NCBI GenBank assembly: GCA_029204225.1
Contig: CM055098.1
Location: 55,000,282-55,064,281, forward strand
Direction of reading: 5' to 3'
Length of the DNA stretch: 64,000 nt
Source: Diphasiastrum complanatum
Lineage: Eukaryota; Streptophyta; Lycopodiopsida; Lycopodiales; Lycopodiaceae
A program made the position numbers and the translations under genes. The notes under the pieces were generated by a model that saw only the letters and a list, made by a program, of their open reading frames with translations, ran no database searches and was not told where the DNA came from. Positions 20,812 to 31,350 of the stretch are shown here, in pieces. Each line of letters opens with the position of its first letter. The first letter of the stretch is position 1.

Positions 20812-21755
20812 CTAATCAATAGACAATACACTAGCATCTGGCAAAGAAATTTGTTTCTTCTTTTTAGGGGCAGGAAGATCTTTCAGTTGCTTTCTGTAAT
20901 AAGTGTTATCTGCCAATAATTGCTCAAAAGTGATGTTCAGACAATGAGATCCAATATTAGTCACTATGTTATAATCCTTCATCTTTGATTTCGAGATTGG
21001 CTTGTCAATAACAGCACTAGACAATTTAGTCTTTGGTATTTCGTCATCCTGTTCCTTGAAAGTGACCACCTTCTCTGCAGCAGCTGATTGAAGTTCAATA
21101 TTGATAATTTCTTTCGCTTCTGCTGAGATGTCTTTTGCAAATGATTTTGCCACATTGCGGATAGTTGGGGTCATCTTTAAGATCTTCTTTGGTTGTAGAT
21201 TTGTTCGTCGACTTGCTAGAAGATTTCTTCTTCGAAGATTTTCTGCACTTCGTTGAAGATTTCTGTTCGGGTTTCGAGGAGCCTTTGCTTCTCGTTGTGA
21301 CTTTGAATATCTTTTCTACGTCACTTGGCCAGGACTGGTCTTCTATCTTCGCCAATTTTCCTTCAATAATATCAACTCTTTGCACAACAGCATCAGTCGA
21401 AGCTTTTGCTTTCGAGTCTGCAGCAGCTAGTGTTGCTACATACCGATATTTAGGTCACAGCTTTTGCGGTTAAGGGCAGTCAGGATACTTGTGGCCAGGC
21501 TCCCTACAGTTTGAGCATAACGGTACATAACCAATCGACTTTCGTGGCTGACGACAGTCAGGTGAAAAATTTCTTGGATCTCCACAGTTGTAACAGTTGC
21601 TCGACATTGGTTTAGTCCTGGTTTGTGACTTCATCGCTGGTCCAACAAATTCAGGAGGACTGTGTCTTCTTGGTGCGAACTTTGGTCTATCCTGCTGGGC
21701 TGATGTTGTAGTACCCTGAACATTATTAGTAGTCGCATCATTCTAAAAAATAAAA
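20812..21755 (-). pseudogene. Gypsy gag C-terminal part with two zinc knuckles
   Basis: Knuckle 1 (21,553-21,594) reads CYNCGDPRNFSPDC, with Asn where His is expected. Knuckle 2 (21,476-21,517) reads CSNCREPGHKYPDC, a complete CX2CX4HX4C. A stop follows, then a Lys/Ser-rich linker (KSSKKKSSSKSTNKSTTKED) and the segment before the protease. The N-terminal gag core was not found upstream. Confidence 0.75.
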
Positions 21756-22330
21756 AGGGTCAGAGAGTAATTCATGTAATGCATTAGAGATTGCTAGTAG
21801 ACTCAGGATCACTCACACTCAACAGTGTGGAGAACAGAGATAACGGAGAATAACTCTCAGTACTCTATTCACTTCTTCAACCTCTTTCAAATACATAAAC
21901 TCTTATCTCTCAATGGTCGAGACTGAAGTGTGAGATCAATATATGTTCTACGAGGCAAACAAACACACCTCTAAAACTACAGGTGCGTCGCTCCCATGAA
22001 ATGGTCTAGTTAACAATTAGATTGAGTATATGTTCAATTATACCATAAGAGGTTTATTTAACTAAAAGTTAAAATTACTCTAGTCTAACATGTTGATTCA
22101 TATCTAGTCGTTTCGCATGGACGACCTAATAAAGGCTATCCAAGGCAATGTCTTCCCTTCTAAAGGTCTTGCCTTTAAATACAAGACAAGTACTTAGGAG
22201 ATATATTCTCAAAAAATGACTTAGGCCTCTTCAAGATTTATATTTATCCAGCTCATATTTTCATTTTCGAGTACATCATGCCATATTTAAGTTGATATTC
22301 AATATATAACAATTTTGTGACATCACAGCC
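21756..22330. other. No gene recognised
   Basis: Junction between the gypsy element (minus) and a copia 3' end (+). No ORF with a domain; no LTR boundary could be assigned. Confidence 0.3.
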
Positions 22331-22334
22331 ATCT

Positions 22335-22783
22335 ATGAAAGATGACTCCAAGAGCGTCTCAGGAGGCTGTACCATCGCAGTAGATGCAGTTGTTCTTTGG
22401 GTCAGCAAGAAGCAAACAATAACTACCCAATCTTCTTGTGAGGTAGAGTATGTTGCTATAGCCAAGATGACTAATGAGCTGACATGGCTCAAATAGTTTC
22501 TAGGACTGGGAGAGAGCACCAATGAGTCGTTGATGTTATACATGGACAACACTTATGTTATACATCTGACGAAGGACCCTGTGTTTCATTCCAGAACAAA
22601 ACACATTGCCATCAAGTATCACTTGATCAGGGATCTGGTTGAAAAAAATGAGCTAAAGACCGTGTTCACTTCAATGAAACATATGGTGGCCAATATCTTC
22701 ACAAAGCCTTTAGACAAGGCAATGTTTGAAAAACAAAGGGTGAGCTTGGGGATCAGAAAAATACCTGCTTTGAGAGGGAGCTG
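22335..22783 (+). pseudogene. Ty1/copia RNase H C-terminal end
   Basis: Reads DDSKSVSGGCTIAVDAVVLW, then SKKQTITTQSSCEVEYVAIA, then after one stop (22,496) YMDNTYVIHLTKDPVFHSRT, KHIAIKYHLIRD and NIFTKPLDKAMFEK. These are the conserved copia RNase H blocks that end the polyprotein. The sequence joins directly to a polypurine tract and LTR, so this is the 3' end of an element whose 5' part is lost. Confidence 0.85.
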
Positions 22784-23304
22784 AAGAAACTTGACGTTTC
22801 TAACCATCAAAGCTTTTCTATTGTATTCTCAGTTGTTTACATATAGGATCAACATGAGAGAAGATGAGAGTGTCTCGAGACAACATAGCTGAATACAGCA
22901 AATGCACAGTAGTGATGTGCACACACATAGGAAAATTTGCAGTAGCTAGTTTCTTTTTGTAAGAGAGAATACCTCTCTTGCGCCCACGCGATGATCTGGG
23001 AAATAGATAGTGCACAAACACATGTTGTTGTAAACTTAATTTGGAAAATAGAGTTGCAGTGTTTCTGCCCATCTTGTGTAATCTTGTGAATGATTTGTGA
23101 TGCTTGCTTGCAGTAGATATTACTTCCATTGTTATTAAACATTATCTACTATTTTATAAGTAAAATCAGATCTGTAGTGTCAACAGTCTGCCGTTCGAAA
23201 GTAGCATGGAGCAATAGCTACAACTACAAAGATCGACTCTATCCAGGCCAAGCGCCAGTGCGCGCCTTCGAGAATTCCTTCCTACGTAAACAGGTTTTCC
23301 AACA
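22782..23304 (+). mobile_element. Copia 3' LTR (523 bp)
   Basis: Polypurine tract tttgagagggagc (22,769-22,781) precedes TGAAGAAACTTGACG. The LTR ends ttttCCAACA at 23,304. Both ends match the LTRs of the 12,180-13,496 element, and the flanking gggaa equals the target site of that element. TATA-like and polyA-like signals are not obvious. Confidence 0.85.
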
Positions 23305-24545
23305 GGGAACCAATTCTTTCAAGCTCTGAAAATAACAAATTATAAAAAAAATTACACAAACTAAGCTTGGTTCACTATAGAATGAAAATATGCAGTTTAA
23401 TTTGGAGAAATAGCAACAAGACTTACCAAAGTCCTTAGTGCCTCATCGAAGAAATTCCTGACAAAGGCATGTTCGTAGAGGCGAACTTTCATGTAGCTTT
23501 GATCCAACATGTACAAATAAACTTTCTCCTCAATCGATTTCACAAGGAAATATGTAAATTCTCAATCCATGTCATTTACCGTCACCTTATAAAGCACATG
23601 TCCTGCAACATTAAAGGTCTTGACATCCCTTTGCCAGCTATCTCCGCGCTCCATAGAAAAAGATCTGTAAGTTTTTGTCCTTCACAATGTTTTGAAAAAT
23701 AAAACATGTGCTTTGACATGTCTATCTTCTGAAGATCAGACGGGTTTAGAGAAGGTCGAATTCTTATTTGCGACATTTTTTAATTCCTCAAAAACAGTGT
23801 AGCAAAAAATTTGCAATCTAAAACAAAAAAAATGCTAGATGAAAATCAACAATGGAATTTTCTTTTTAAAACCATGGAGCTATGTCTGGCATAGCTCGGC
23901 CACAATTGTCCAAAGGAAAAGGTTTGTCTAAGTTATTTCTAATTTTTTAACAAAATTAATTACTTTCTAAATTTGAAAAAGATCAAGTAGAATTTTTAAA
24001 CTATTTCAAATATTGTCAAAAAAATTTAAAAGAAATACAAATTTTTACTCCTTGTAGTACCAATTTTAAGGATTTTAATATCATTTCTTGTTAATTGAAG
24101 CTATTGTGCAAGGTCTAACATTTTGTGTAAGCTTTGCCAATCATGGCCCTTGCTTAGAGCTCTAAAGTAGACCCATAATAGACATGACTTTTAATGAGAG
24201 CTATGCTTGGCATGGCTCTTAGCAGGAGTCTCACAAGTTTCTCTTGTGTTGAGTGCTATGCCAGACATACAACACAACCCGAGCTATGTCGAACACTACA
24301 CTCAGCCGAAGCAATGCCCGAAGCAATGCCTGGCATAGCTATGCCTTGCTTAGCTCTGAGACTAAGCTATGCCTAGCAGCTGGCTTTGATAAAATGACAA
24401 TAAATGGTAATTGAAAATTTTAATTAAAACAATGCTCTTAAGAAATTCAAAAAAACTTACATACCTTTATGTTATGAGGATGTCACGATTTCTCTCAGGC
24501 TGTGCTCATGAGGACGCAAATGTTGAAAGCAATAGGATGCTGCGG
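23305..24545 (-). pseudogene. Fragment of an unidentified intron-containing gene, copy 2
   Basis: Inverted counterpart of 11,765-12,179. On the minus strand: exon A (PHEHSLREIVTSS, stop) with a gtatgt donor near 24,468; then a first intron holding a repeat; then exon B reading ERGDSWQRDVKTFNVAGHVL, one stop, EFTYFLVKSIEEKVYLYMLD and SYMKVRLYEHAFVRNFFDEA. Exon B ends at a GTAAGT donor at about 23,427. Exon C (SLKELVP) is cut at 23,305 by the copia element. Exon B is well preserved relative to copy 1. I do not recognise the protein. Confidence 0.55.
23871..24380. repeat. Repeat rich in gctatgcc/ggcatagc inverted motifs
   Basis: Imperfect palindromes such as gctatgtctggcatagc (about 23,879) and ggcatagctatgcc (about 24,332) recur through the segment. 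It sits in the first intron of the unidentified gene fragment; about 40 bp of its edge survive in the other copy near 11,930-11,965. It could be a small non-autonomous DNA element. Confidence 0.5.
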
Positions 24546-24567
24546 AGCACAATTGAGAGAGCGCCAT

Positions 24568-24782
24568 AGTGGGAGAAAGCATAAATGTGCATGGCAAAGG
24601 TGGGTTATGGTTTGGCATGACCCCTTAAGTAGTTATAGGTCAAGCCTTAAGGTGGGTTATGTCTCATGGAGTCGCCTGGCTCATGGCATTGTGTGGCGCA
24701 AGGCTCATGGGTCATGGCTAGTGGCACGCTCGTGGCTTGGACTAGCGGGCTCCTGGAGCAGCGTGGCATGACTCACCATGTA
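24568..24782. repeat. Dispersed repeat with catggctc-type subrepeats, copy 2
   Basis: Same orientation and about 90% similar by eye to 14,286-14,500 (gggagaaagcataaatgtgcat… ccccttaagtagttat…). It ends right at the outer border of the inverted-duplication arm. Confidence 0.75.
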
Positions 24783-25878
24783 GGCAGAAAATGTCAACGA
24801 ATGGATTCTTCTTCTTTTTTTGTTGGATCACCTTCCCCAAAAAAAGAAAAACGTGTGAGGGTTTTGGAAGTCAATATCCATCACATCTTTTGTTGAGCGA
24901 TTTTTGGAGGAAGATGCATTGCACGTTGCACAACCTTGGACTTCTCCTTTTTCACGACCTCCCTTCACCATCCGTAATCTCAGTTTTAACTTTTTAATGA
25001 AGAGAATGGTGCTGCTTCCCATTGCAAAATTTGTGGGACTAGCCTCAGGGCAAAAGCCCATGCCTTCTGAGGACGAACCCCCCCCAATACCACCCTCGAG
25101 CGGACGCTCTTCTTGGGCGAAGGGCGGAATGCCCTCCTACCCGAGGGGAGAAACCTCCCTAGGGTGGAATTTCTCCCCACACACACCCCCTCCCCCCCTC
25201 CCCAAATTTGAATGCAATGGAAGCGGAGAGAGAGCGGAGACATAACTCTTAGTAAGTCTCTTCTCCACTCCATGTGACCGGGCTTGGCATTTGCAAGATG
25301 CAATGTTGTCTGGGGACTGATACGGCTGGCCCGAGAAGCCAAAAACAGCCTCCAAAACGTTTGCTTCCAAGCTAAAGGCTAGTTAGCCTTTCAAAGAAAG
25401 GCAAAAATTTTAAAAGCATGTCATTTGAATGGCAAACTAAAAAAATTTTGCCCTTCCATCTGAAAGGTAACTTTAAAAGATCAAATATCATGCTACTTCA
25501 AAATTTCATTGCAAAAATATAACAAGAATGTACTTGGTTGATACTTAAAAAGTAGCCTTTGCATTAATGATACATGTCATATATATGAAAAGTAAAATAA
25601 GAAAAAAGGCCCATCCATTATCAACGGTGAAAGGTAGGGAGGGGATGATGCGACTTAGTCTTAGTCTTACGGCTTCCCCAAGCGCTAGCGCTAGCGCTGG
25701 GGCGTGGGTTGCTTGCGTTTCCTCGCTGATCGTGGAAAGAAGACTAATTAAACTCTCTCATCTGATCACGAAGCTGCATCCACTCCTCTGCTTCGTAGAT
25801 CTCGCGTTCATTACACCTTTCTCATCCCACTGCACCATTTGCTGCGCATCACGAAACTAGCATCCTGCATCAGCACCA

Positions 25879-25888
25879 CTATATAAAA
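25879..25888 (+). promoter_or_regulatory. TATA box of germin-like gene A
   Basis: ctatataaaa, about 200 bp before the ATG. The position is conserved in gene B. It implies a transcription start near 25,910 and an intronless leader of about 175 nt containing a short CA run (25,984-25,997). Confidence 0.7.
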
Positions 25889-26083
25889 TATCGTTCCATT
25901 GCCATACTGATTCAGTACTCAGCTCATCACGGAGCAATCTTTCTCTCTCGGCTCATTGCGCAGCGGGGCACCACAAAGTTCCAACACACACACACACTTC
26001 AGTTGGATTAAATATTTTCTAGCTCGCATAAGCTCTCGCTCCACTCAACTTCCATTTGGCCGAGTTCAGTACTCCAGATAAAA

Positions 26084-26749
26084 ATGAAAGCCTCTATTTC
26101 CTCCACCATCCAGCTTGTAGGGCTCCCTGTGTTGATCCTATTACAGTTAGCACCGCTCAACGTCAATGCCGCCGATGCAGATCCTCTAGCGGACTTTTGT
26201 GTTGCTGACCTTACCAAGGATTTGTACCTCAACGGCTACCCTTGCAAAAAACCAGCTGTAGTCACCACAGATGATTTTGTTTTTAATGGCTTAACAGTTC
26301 CTCCGCAAACTAACAACAGCTTCGGAGCAAGCGCTGTTTTTGGTTTCGTGGGTAATTTTCCGGGCTTAAACTCCCTCGGAATCTCCATTGCCAGGCTTGA
26401 TTTTGCAAAGGGCGGACTGATCCCGCCTCACACCCACCCCCGGGGATCCGAGATCATTTATGTTGTAGAGGGAAGTTTGTACGCAGGATTTGTCACGACC
26501 CATAACAAACTATTTGCCAAGGTCATCAACAAGGGTGACGTGATGATCTTTCCAAGAGGCCTCATTCACTTTCAGCTGAACGTAGGAGATGCGCCTGCTC
26601 AAGCCGTGGTTTCTTTGAACAGCCAGAGCGCTGGTTTCCAGCTCATTGCCAATTCCATGTTCGGCTCGAATATCAAGGATGAAGTGCTACAGAAAACATT
26701 TTTCTTGGACCAGAAGACGGTACATCAGCTGGAAGCCATTTTCTCGTAG
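26084..26749 (+). CDS. Germin-like protein A (secreted cupin)
   Basis: 221 residues, no intron. Residues 1-29 form a signal peptide (hydrophobic LVGLPVLILL, cleavage expected after NVNA). Cys39 and Cys54 are the conserved N-terminal disulfide pair. The germin box 1 HTHPRGSE supplies His116, His118 and Glu123; box 2 GDVMIFPRGLIHFQLN supplies His162, so all four metal ligands are present. One N-glycosylation sequon is seen (Asn77-Asn-Ser). Length and motifs fit apoplastic germin-like proteins, which form manganese-binding hexamers. Some have superoxide dismutase or oxalate oxidase activity; which applies here is unknown. It is nearly identical to gene B on the opposite arm: a V59/I change and three fewer signal-peptide residues. 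The in-frame ATG at 26,084 is the natural start. Confidence 0.95.
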   Translation: MKASISSTIQLVGLPVLILLQLAPLNVNAADADPLADFCVADLTKDLYLNGYPCKKPAVVTTDDFVFNGLTVPPQTNNSFGASAVFGFVGNFPGLNSLGISIARLDFAKGGLIPPHTHPRGSEIIYVVEGSLYAGFVTTHNKLFAKVINKGDVMIFPRGLIHFQLNVGDAPAQAVVSLNSQSAGFQLIANSMFGSNIKDEVLQKTFFLDQKTVHQLEAIFS

Positions 26750-26805
26750 AGATCATCAATCCAAGCCACTAGCAATGCGGTTATCTGTTATGCATAGCTA
26801 GCTAC

Positions 26806-26872
26806 TTCATAATAAGCACAATTACGGTGCTGCTGTTCATAATAAGCACGATTACTGTTCATAATAAACTCA
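26806..26872. repeat. 30-bp repeats in the 3' UTR of gene A (about 2.5-3 copies)
   Basis: Copies of ttcataataagcac followed by gattac/attacggtgctg repeat after the stop codon. Gene B has about one copy more (55,362-55,457), so repeat number has changed since duplication. Confidence 0.8.
26863..26868 (+). terminator. Putative polyadenylation signal, gene A
   Basis: AATAAA 114 bp after the stop, within the 3' repeat. A second AATAAA lies at 26,966-26,971. Gene B has the equivalent at 55,364-55,369 (minus). Confidence 0.45.
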
Positions 26873-26997
26873 TAGCAATTCAGAAGCACATGAAGCCCAT
26901 GCATGCATTCAATTGCAATTTGCTGTATCCCTTTCTTTCCTGTAATGGCAGCCTTCTTTTTGGTTAATAAATTCTTGGCCCTACTAGTAGTATACAT

Positions 26998-28640
26998 TTG
27001 ATTTTGTTGTTAGACAAGCATATTTGTCTCCACGCGTTTTGAAAAAAAAAACACAAGATTAAAGTGCTCTTCCCAAGAGATTAAAGTGCTCTTCCCAAGA
27101 CCAATGCCCGGGAAAACCTGCAAAGTATAGGAATGGAATCGGCATCGTAAAATGTTTAACGATTTTTATACAAGCATATATATCTTTTTATAAGTAAAGT
27201 TTTAAAAAAACTGAGAAGTTTTATAACATGCATGTTTTTTGAGGATAACTCAAAAGAGGTTTCTCGAGCACTGCCCAAGATTGAATAGCGTACCTTGAGT
27301 AGATTAAGGACTATATCAAGCAAATTCTTGTCACTGGTACCAACAAGGATGGCCCGATCATGAGAATTTCACTATACAACATCATCAATCTTTGTCAAAG
27401 ATTATGGTTGGTGTCTAAGGTGGTGGCTTGGATAAGGACAACTCGATTCGAGTGTCAAGACTGTGAAAGAAAGGACAGTTAGGACCACAAATGGATTCAT
27501 TCAATTCACAAGAGTGATTGGTTGCATTCATATCTTCATCTTCATCAAAACTAGCACCTAGAATGGACACAATTTAGATCAATGCTCGCAAAAAATCAAC
27601 AAATACAAACAACCCAATTGTTGAAATTCATTTTTTAGAGCTTCATTTTAGGGTTATAGGCTTTTTATATGATGGCTCAAAATTAGCTGGTTTTAGTTAT
27701 AAATTTTAGGTTTTCAGATTCTATTTTAATCTTTTACTGATTGCGTAATCGTTTTGTGGGTTTTTATATAATGTTAGTTTGAAACTTTTTTACGAGCACT
27801 GATGTAGATCTATAAGCAAGAGCAATATAAAGCAAAGCATAATGTTCAAATACGCATGTGAACCTCAGCCTATTGTATGTATAGAGGCCTCATAGAAAAG
27901 TACTAACACTAATCAAAGCATTGGATCCACCAAAATGCATGCAAAGAGAGAGATACACATAAAAAATCTTCAAGATTTTTTTCAAATTCTTGTTTATCTT
28001 ACCAAATGAGCTCCAAATTGATGTATATAAAAATATTGTGACGCTTGGATTGACCTGAGCTATTTCACATGTGGGGGCAAGTACATCAATTTGTCCTTTG
28101 GCTCTTCCTAAAGTCTCATACAAATCTATGGCCATCCAATCAAATTGCACCTCTTTTATAGAGCTAGAATCTAGAAAAATGCATTTTATTTTGGAAAACT
28201 TGACTATTTGCCTTGTTAGCTCTTGAGATTATGTACAAGCTACCCTATGCCTATATCATTTGTAGGTACAAAAGTCTGAAAAGCAGCCACTAAAATTGAT
28301 GAAGTGCTTTCAAGACACCTCTTTTACTCCCTTCAGTGCTGATGGGTTTGGGCAGGTGGTCCATACCAATCTGGACCACCAGCAAACAGCCATCATGGCT
28401 GATTAGGGTGGGCAAGTGCTTCATAATTCGGCTTTGCTTGATTGACCACCTAGGTACTCAGGCCCATCAGCACTGATGAGGGTGGGCAGGTGGTTCATAC
28501 ATCAATTTTTTATGAATCATCTCCTACTCGGTGGTAAGCCACTATGCAAATCATTTTAAAACACATCAACAAGCTCAACAGAAGTTTCTTAACATCCACT
28601 TGGTAGTCCTTAGGTAACCCATCGATAAACACGAGCTTCT
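26998..28640. other. Anonymous arm DNA, no gene
   Basis: No domain-bearing ORF. The stretch is shared with 53,540-55,280 (inverted), and the part from 27,599 also with 62,650-63,350 (direct). 28,340-28,500 has a repeated motif around tgatgggtttgggcaggtggt / tgatgagggtgggcaggtggt. Confidence 0.5.
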
Positions 28641-28644
28641 GCAC

Positions 28645-28990
28645 CTAAGGAGGTATCTCACTATATAATGGATTTAAGTACTTATGAAAATCTTGCACAT
28701 ATTGTTCCAAACCCTTGGACATAGCCAATCTAGCAAGCTTTTGGAAGTGCTCATTATCATTTAAGAAGGGAAGAAAAAAAAATTTGAATACCATACAAAA
28801 ATCATCCCATGTTAGTGGTTGCTTTCCCTTGGCTACTAGATTATCCCACCAAAGTAAGGCTTTCCCATCCGAAAACATAGTGGCGGTGGACAAATTTTTC
28901 CTTCCAAAAAATTGATTCATGGGAAAATATTTATTCCAAACATTCCACCATGAATTTTTAACCTATAGGCTCCTATCTATTTTTTCTCGT
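28645..28990 (-). pseudogene. Gypsy gag fragment (left arm)
   Basis: Reads MNQFFGRKNLSTATMFSDG, KALLWWDNLVAKGKQPLTWD and DFCMVFKFFFLPFLN, a retrotransposon gag core (W-W-x-x-L, T-W-D-x-F). The matching right-arm copy at 52,832 retains KEYFLP where this copy has KFFFLP plus extra bases. Confidence 0.75.
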
Positions 28991-29517
28991 ATACACAACT
29001 TTATGAGAGGTGGAACCACTTGCTTCTTTGATTTGCTAGTCTTGACTCAAGAGCTTGGCTATTTTGATTTGTTTCATGTAGTTGTTGGTTTGTGCCTTGA
29101 GTTTTTTGAAAGAGTGTTGTAATGCTTGTGCCACACTAGTGGGGTTAGATAAATCAAAAGTTTGATTAGAGGGTGTTTGATCCATGGGGCTCATTTGGTT
29201 GGTGTCCTAGGATTCAAGCCAACACAACAAATAAGCTTTACTAGGATTTGTGTAGTGGCTTATTTCCTATCCTAGCCTCAACCCTAGATCCAAGCACACA
29301 AGCATCAAGGAGACGAGGTTAGCTATCATGCGGAGGTTCATTCCCATGAGAGTGATAACATATTCCAAAATCCAGCATGTGCATACTAACACTAAGATCC
29401 ATTAACACTAAGCGTTAACACTAGATCCACAATGATAGAAACTCGCCCTTCTCTCTTCTCTTCTCTCTCACAGAAAACATAAGAACATTCATTTCCAATA
29501 AACATCAAATCCAACAA
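28991..29517. other. Arm DNA between two gag fragments
   Basis: Decayed continuation of gag sequence, shared with 52,420-52,830 in inverted form, with several indels. No intact reading frame. Confidence 0.4.
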
Positions 29518-29944
29518 TTAGCAAGTACAAAGAAAGTGTGAGAGATGGACAAAGAGAGATAGAGAGCAAGGACATTTCTGATCCATTCCATAAGAGGGCC
29601 AACCTGCTTGTATTGAAATGAAGAGAGAACATGTACAATGATTCGAATTAACCACTTGTCTATCATCATGATCGAGGTTAAAAAACCACTCTCGTGCTTT
29701 ATCCACCATGGTCATTGAGAATAGTTGGAGTTTTGCATTATCCGTATATTCTCCATATACTTCGCATGCGTTTTCAAAGACTGGTAAAAATCTCTAAGGG
29801 TCCACATTACCGTCGAACTTTGGTATTTCCAATTTGGGTGTTCATTCATCGGATCTTGCGTATGGTGAGCATGTTGAATAGGTTGATCGTCAGGGTTATC
29901 AAATTGATTAGGCCTCCATCTGGATTTTCCAGGCCTTTGATTTC
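29518..29944 (-). pseudogene. Gypsy gag fragment ending at the arm border
   Basis: The minus frames give IKGLENPDGGLINLITLTIN at the arm edge, then FENACEVYGEYTDNAKLQLF and SMTMVDKAREWFFNLDHDDR. The right-arm copy begins with an ATG at 51,912, outside the arm; here the sequence is cut at 29,944 and joined to a different gag in opposite orientation. Confidence 0.7.
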
Positions 29945-29984
29945 AAACCATCCAAAGTAACTCAGACCCCATTCATCCAAATTA

Positions 29985-31350
29985 CCCATATCAAGATGCG
30001 TCACGACGAGTCTGTTCGAAACTACATTGAGCACTTTAAACGTCTCAAGGTCGGATGTGTTGAAGAAGACATCACTGAACGAATGGCCATAAAATTGTTC
30101 TTGGTTGGATTGCCTAAAAACATCCGCTGCGAACTTAAATCGGTTGACCTCTATGATCAACTTAAAGATTTGATGACTGGTGTCATCCATGAGGAAGATG
30201 AAGGTTTTGACGATGACTTTGACCATCGTGAAAAGAAATCTAAGCATCTCGACCGTCCTAATCACCCGAAGTCTAAAAATGTTGCCCAATCTTTTGAACT
30301 TCTACAACAAATGGAAACCTGGCAGAAAGCTCAACAAACTCATAAAAAAAACTCATTGTTGATTTCCAAACCGCCATGAGAAATATTGCTGAAAAATCTT
30401 TTCCAACAAGAGAGAATGTCTGGTTATGGTTTTATAATGTTCAAAATAGCAACATTCATAACTGATATAGATAGTAGTGTCCATGTTGGATGCTTCACTA
30501 TTTCTTACATCAATTTTATATATCAAGATGAAACTAGCACATGAAGAACAACATAGAATGTAAAGATTAGGATCCCTCCATGCTTCCACCTCCGATATCT
30601 TCGAAAAATAACAACAACCAAGCAATAAATGTGAGTGACAACCATTTTCTTGCATGCTTCATCCATATTTCTCCTTTTTTGAAATGTTTCCTCCATAAAA
30701 CTCCATGAATACAGCATCACACTGCTAATGAGTGTCCTCAGTTGCAAAATCATTTTTCATCAACACCTAGACCTATGTATCAAGTATATCGCCCCTACCC
30801 TCCACAATAGTCCATTCCACGACCAGGGGTATCCCAACCATGACCAACTGTACCCAATCAGTACCAACCTCGTCAACAGTTTGTCGTCAACCAACCAGCT
30901 CCACAACAAGCTGTTCACTACCTTGATCCCAATACCATTGATCCAGCAACATAGTATGTGGAAGACACGACTCAACCAAGGTACGCCACTGAAACCATTG
31001 TTTATTATAGATATGATCCTAATGCTTAGGTGGCTGACCCCAATGCTCAGACCTATGATCCTAACCAAGCTGTGTTTGCTATGTACCAACTTCCAGCAAT
31101 ACGAGAATGTTTTATATGTGCAAGTAAGCATCCTAGTATTCATTCCCGGATAAACTCCACTTTCCTCCAGCTTGTGAAAACTACGGTATTGAACATCATT
31201 TAAAGGATTGCCCATCCCAATCCAACCATCCCGATCCAAACCTGCTACTCCTGCCTGTTCAGTACAAGTAGAAACTTTGCTAGTTGAAACTCATCTCGCA
31301 TGGGTCTTGATTCGGGCACAAACCCAACGCCAAGCCCCTACACTTGCACC
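29985..31350 (+). pseudogene. Gypsy gag, C-terminal part
   Basis: The open segment 29,996-30,379 reads HDESVRNYIEHFKRLKVGCV, ITERMAIKLFLVGLPKNIRC and EEDEGFDDDFDHREKK. It resembles the gag at 43,878-44,225. An insertion or frame loss follows (30,380-30,740), then a Pro/Gln/Tyr-rich linker (QPRQQFVVNQPAPQQAVHYL) and Cys-containing pieces around 31,090-31,210 (RECFICAS; ACENYGIEHHLKDCP) suggesting degraded zinc knuckles. Confidence 0.65.

Larger units (their letters stand above)
16105..21755 (-). mobile_element. Decayed Ty3/gypsy element (non-chromovirus, Athila/Tat-like)
   Basis: In minus-strand order: gag zinc knuckles (21.6 kb), protease (20.6 kb), RT remnant and RNase H (19.8-19.1 kb), integrase (19.0-17.8 kb), AT-rich spacer, and an extra ORF (16.9-16.1 kb). 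There is no chromodomain after the integrase. The phrases GHKISNRGIEV and FLGHVGYYRRFI fit the Athila/Tat branch. LTRs were not located at either end, so the limits given are those of readable coding sequence. Confidence 0.75.
24783..29944. repeat. Left arm of a 5-kb inverted duplication
   Basis: Matches the reverse complement of 52,005-57,040 throughout: outer noncoding segment, germin-like promoter and gene, 3' region, anonymous DNA and two gypsy gag fragments. The similarity stops at ggcctttgattt (29,944). Indels distinguish the arms; for example this arm lacks about 240 bp present at 53,825-54,080. Confidence 0.9.

Noticed and set aside
18000-21700. Intact autonomous gypsy element
   Set aside because: The RT catalytic core is deleted, stops separate every domain, and no LTR pair was found.
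24828-25370. Several ORFs of 77-118 codons upstream of germin gene A
   Set aside because: The segment is a repeat whose copies at 49.2 kb and 56.6 kb have different frames and lengths, so the frames are not conserved.
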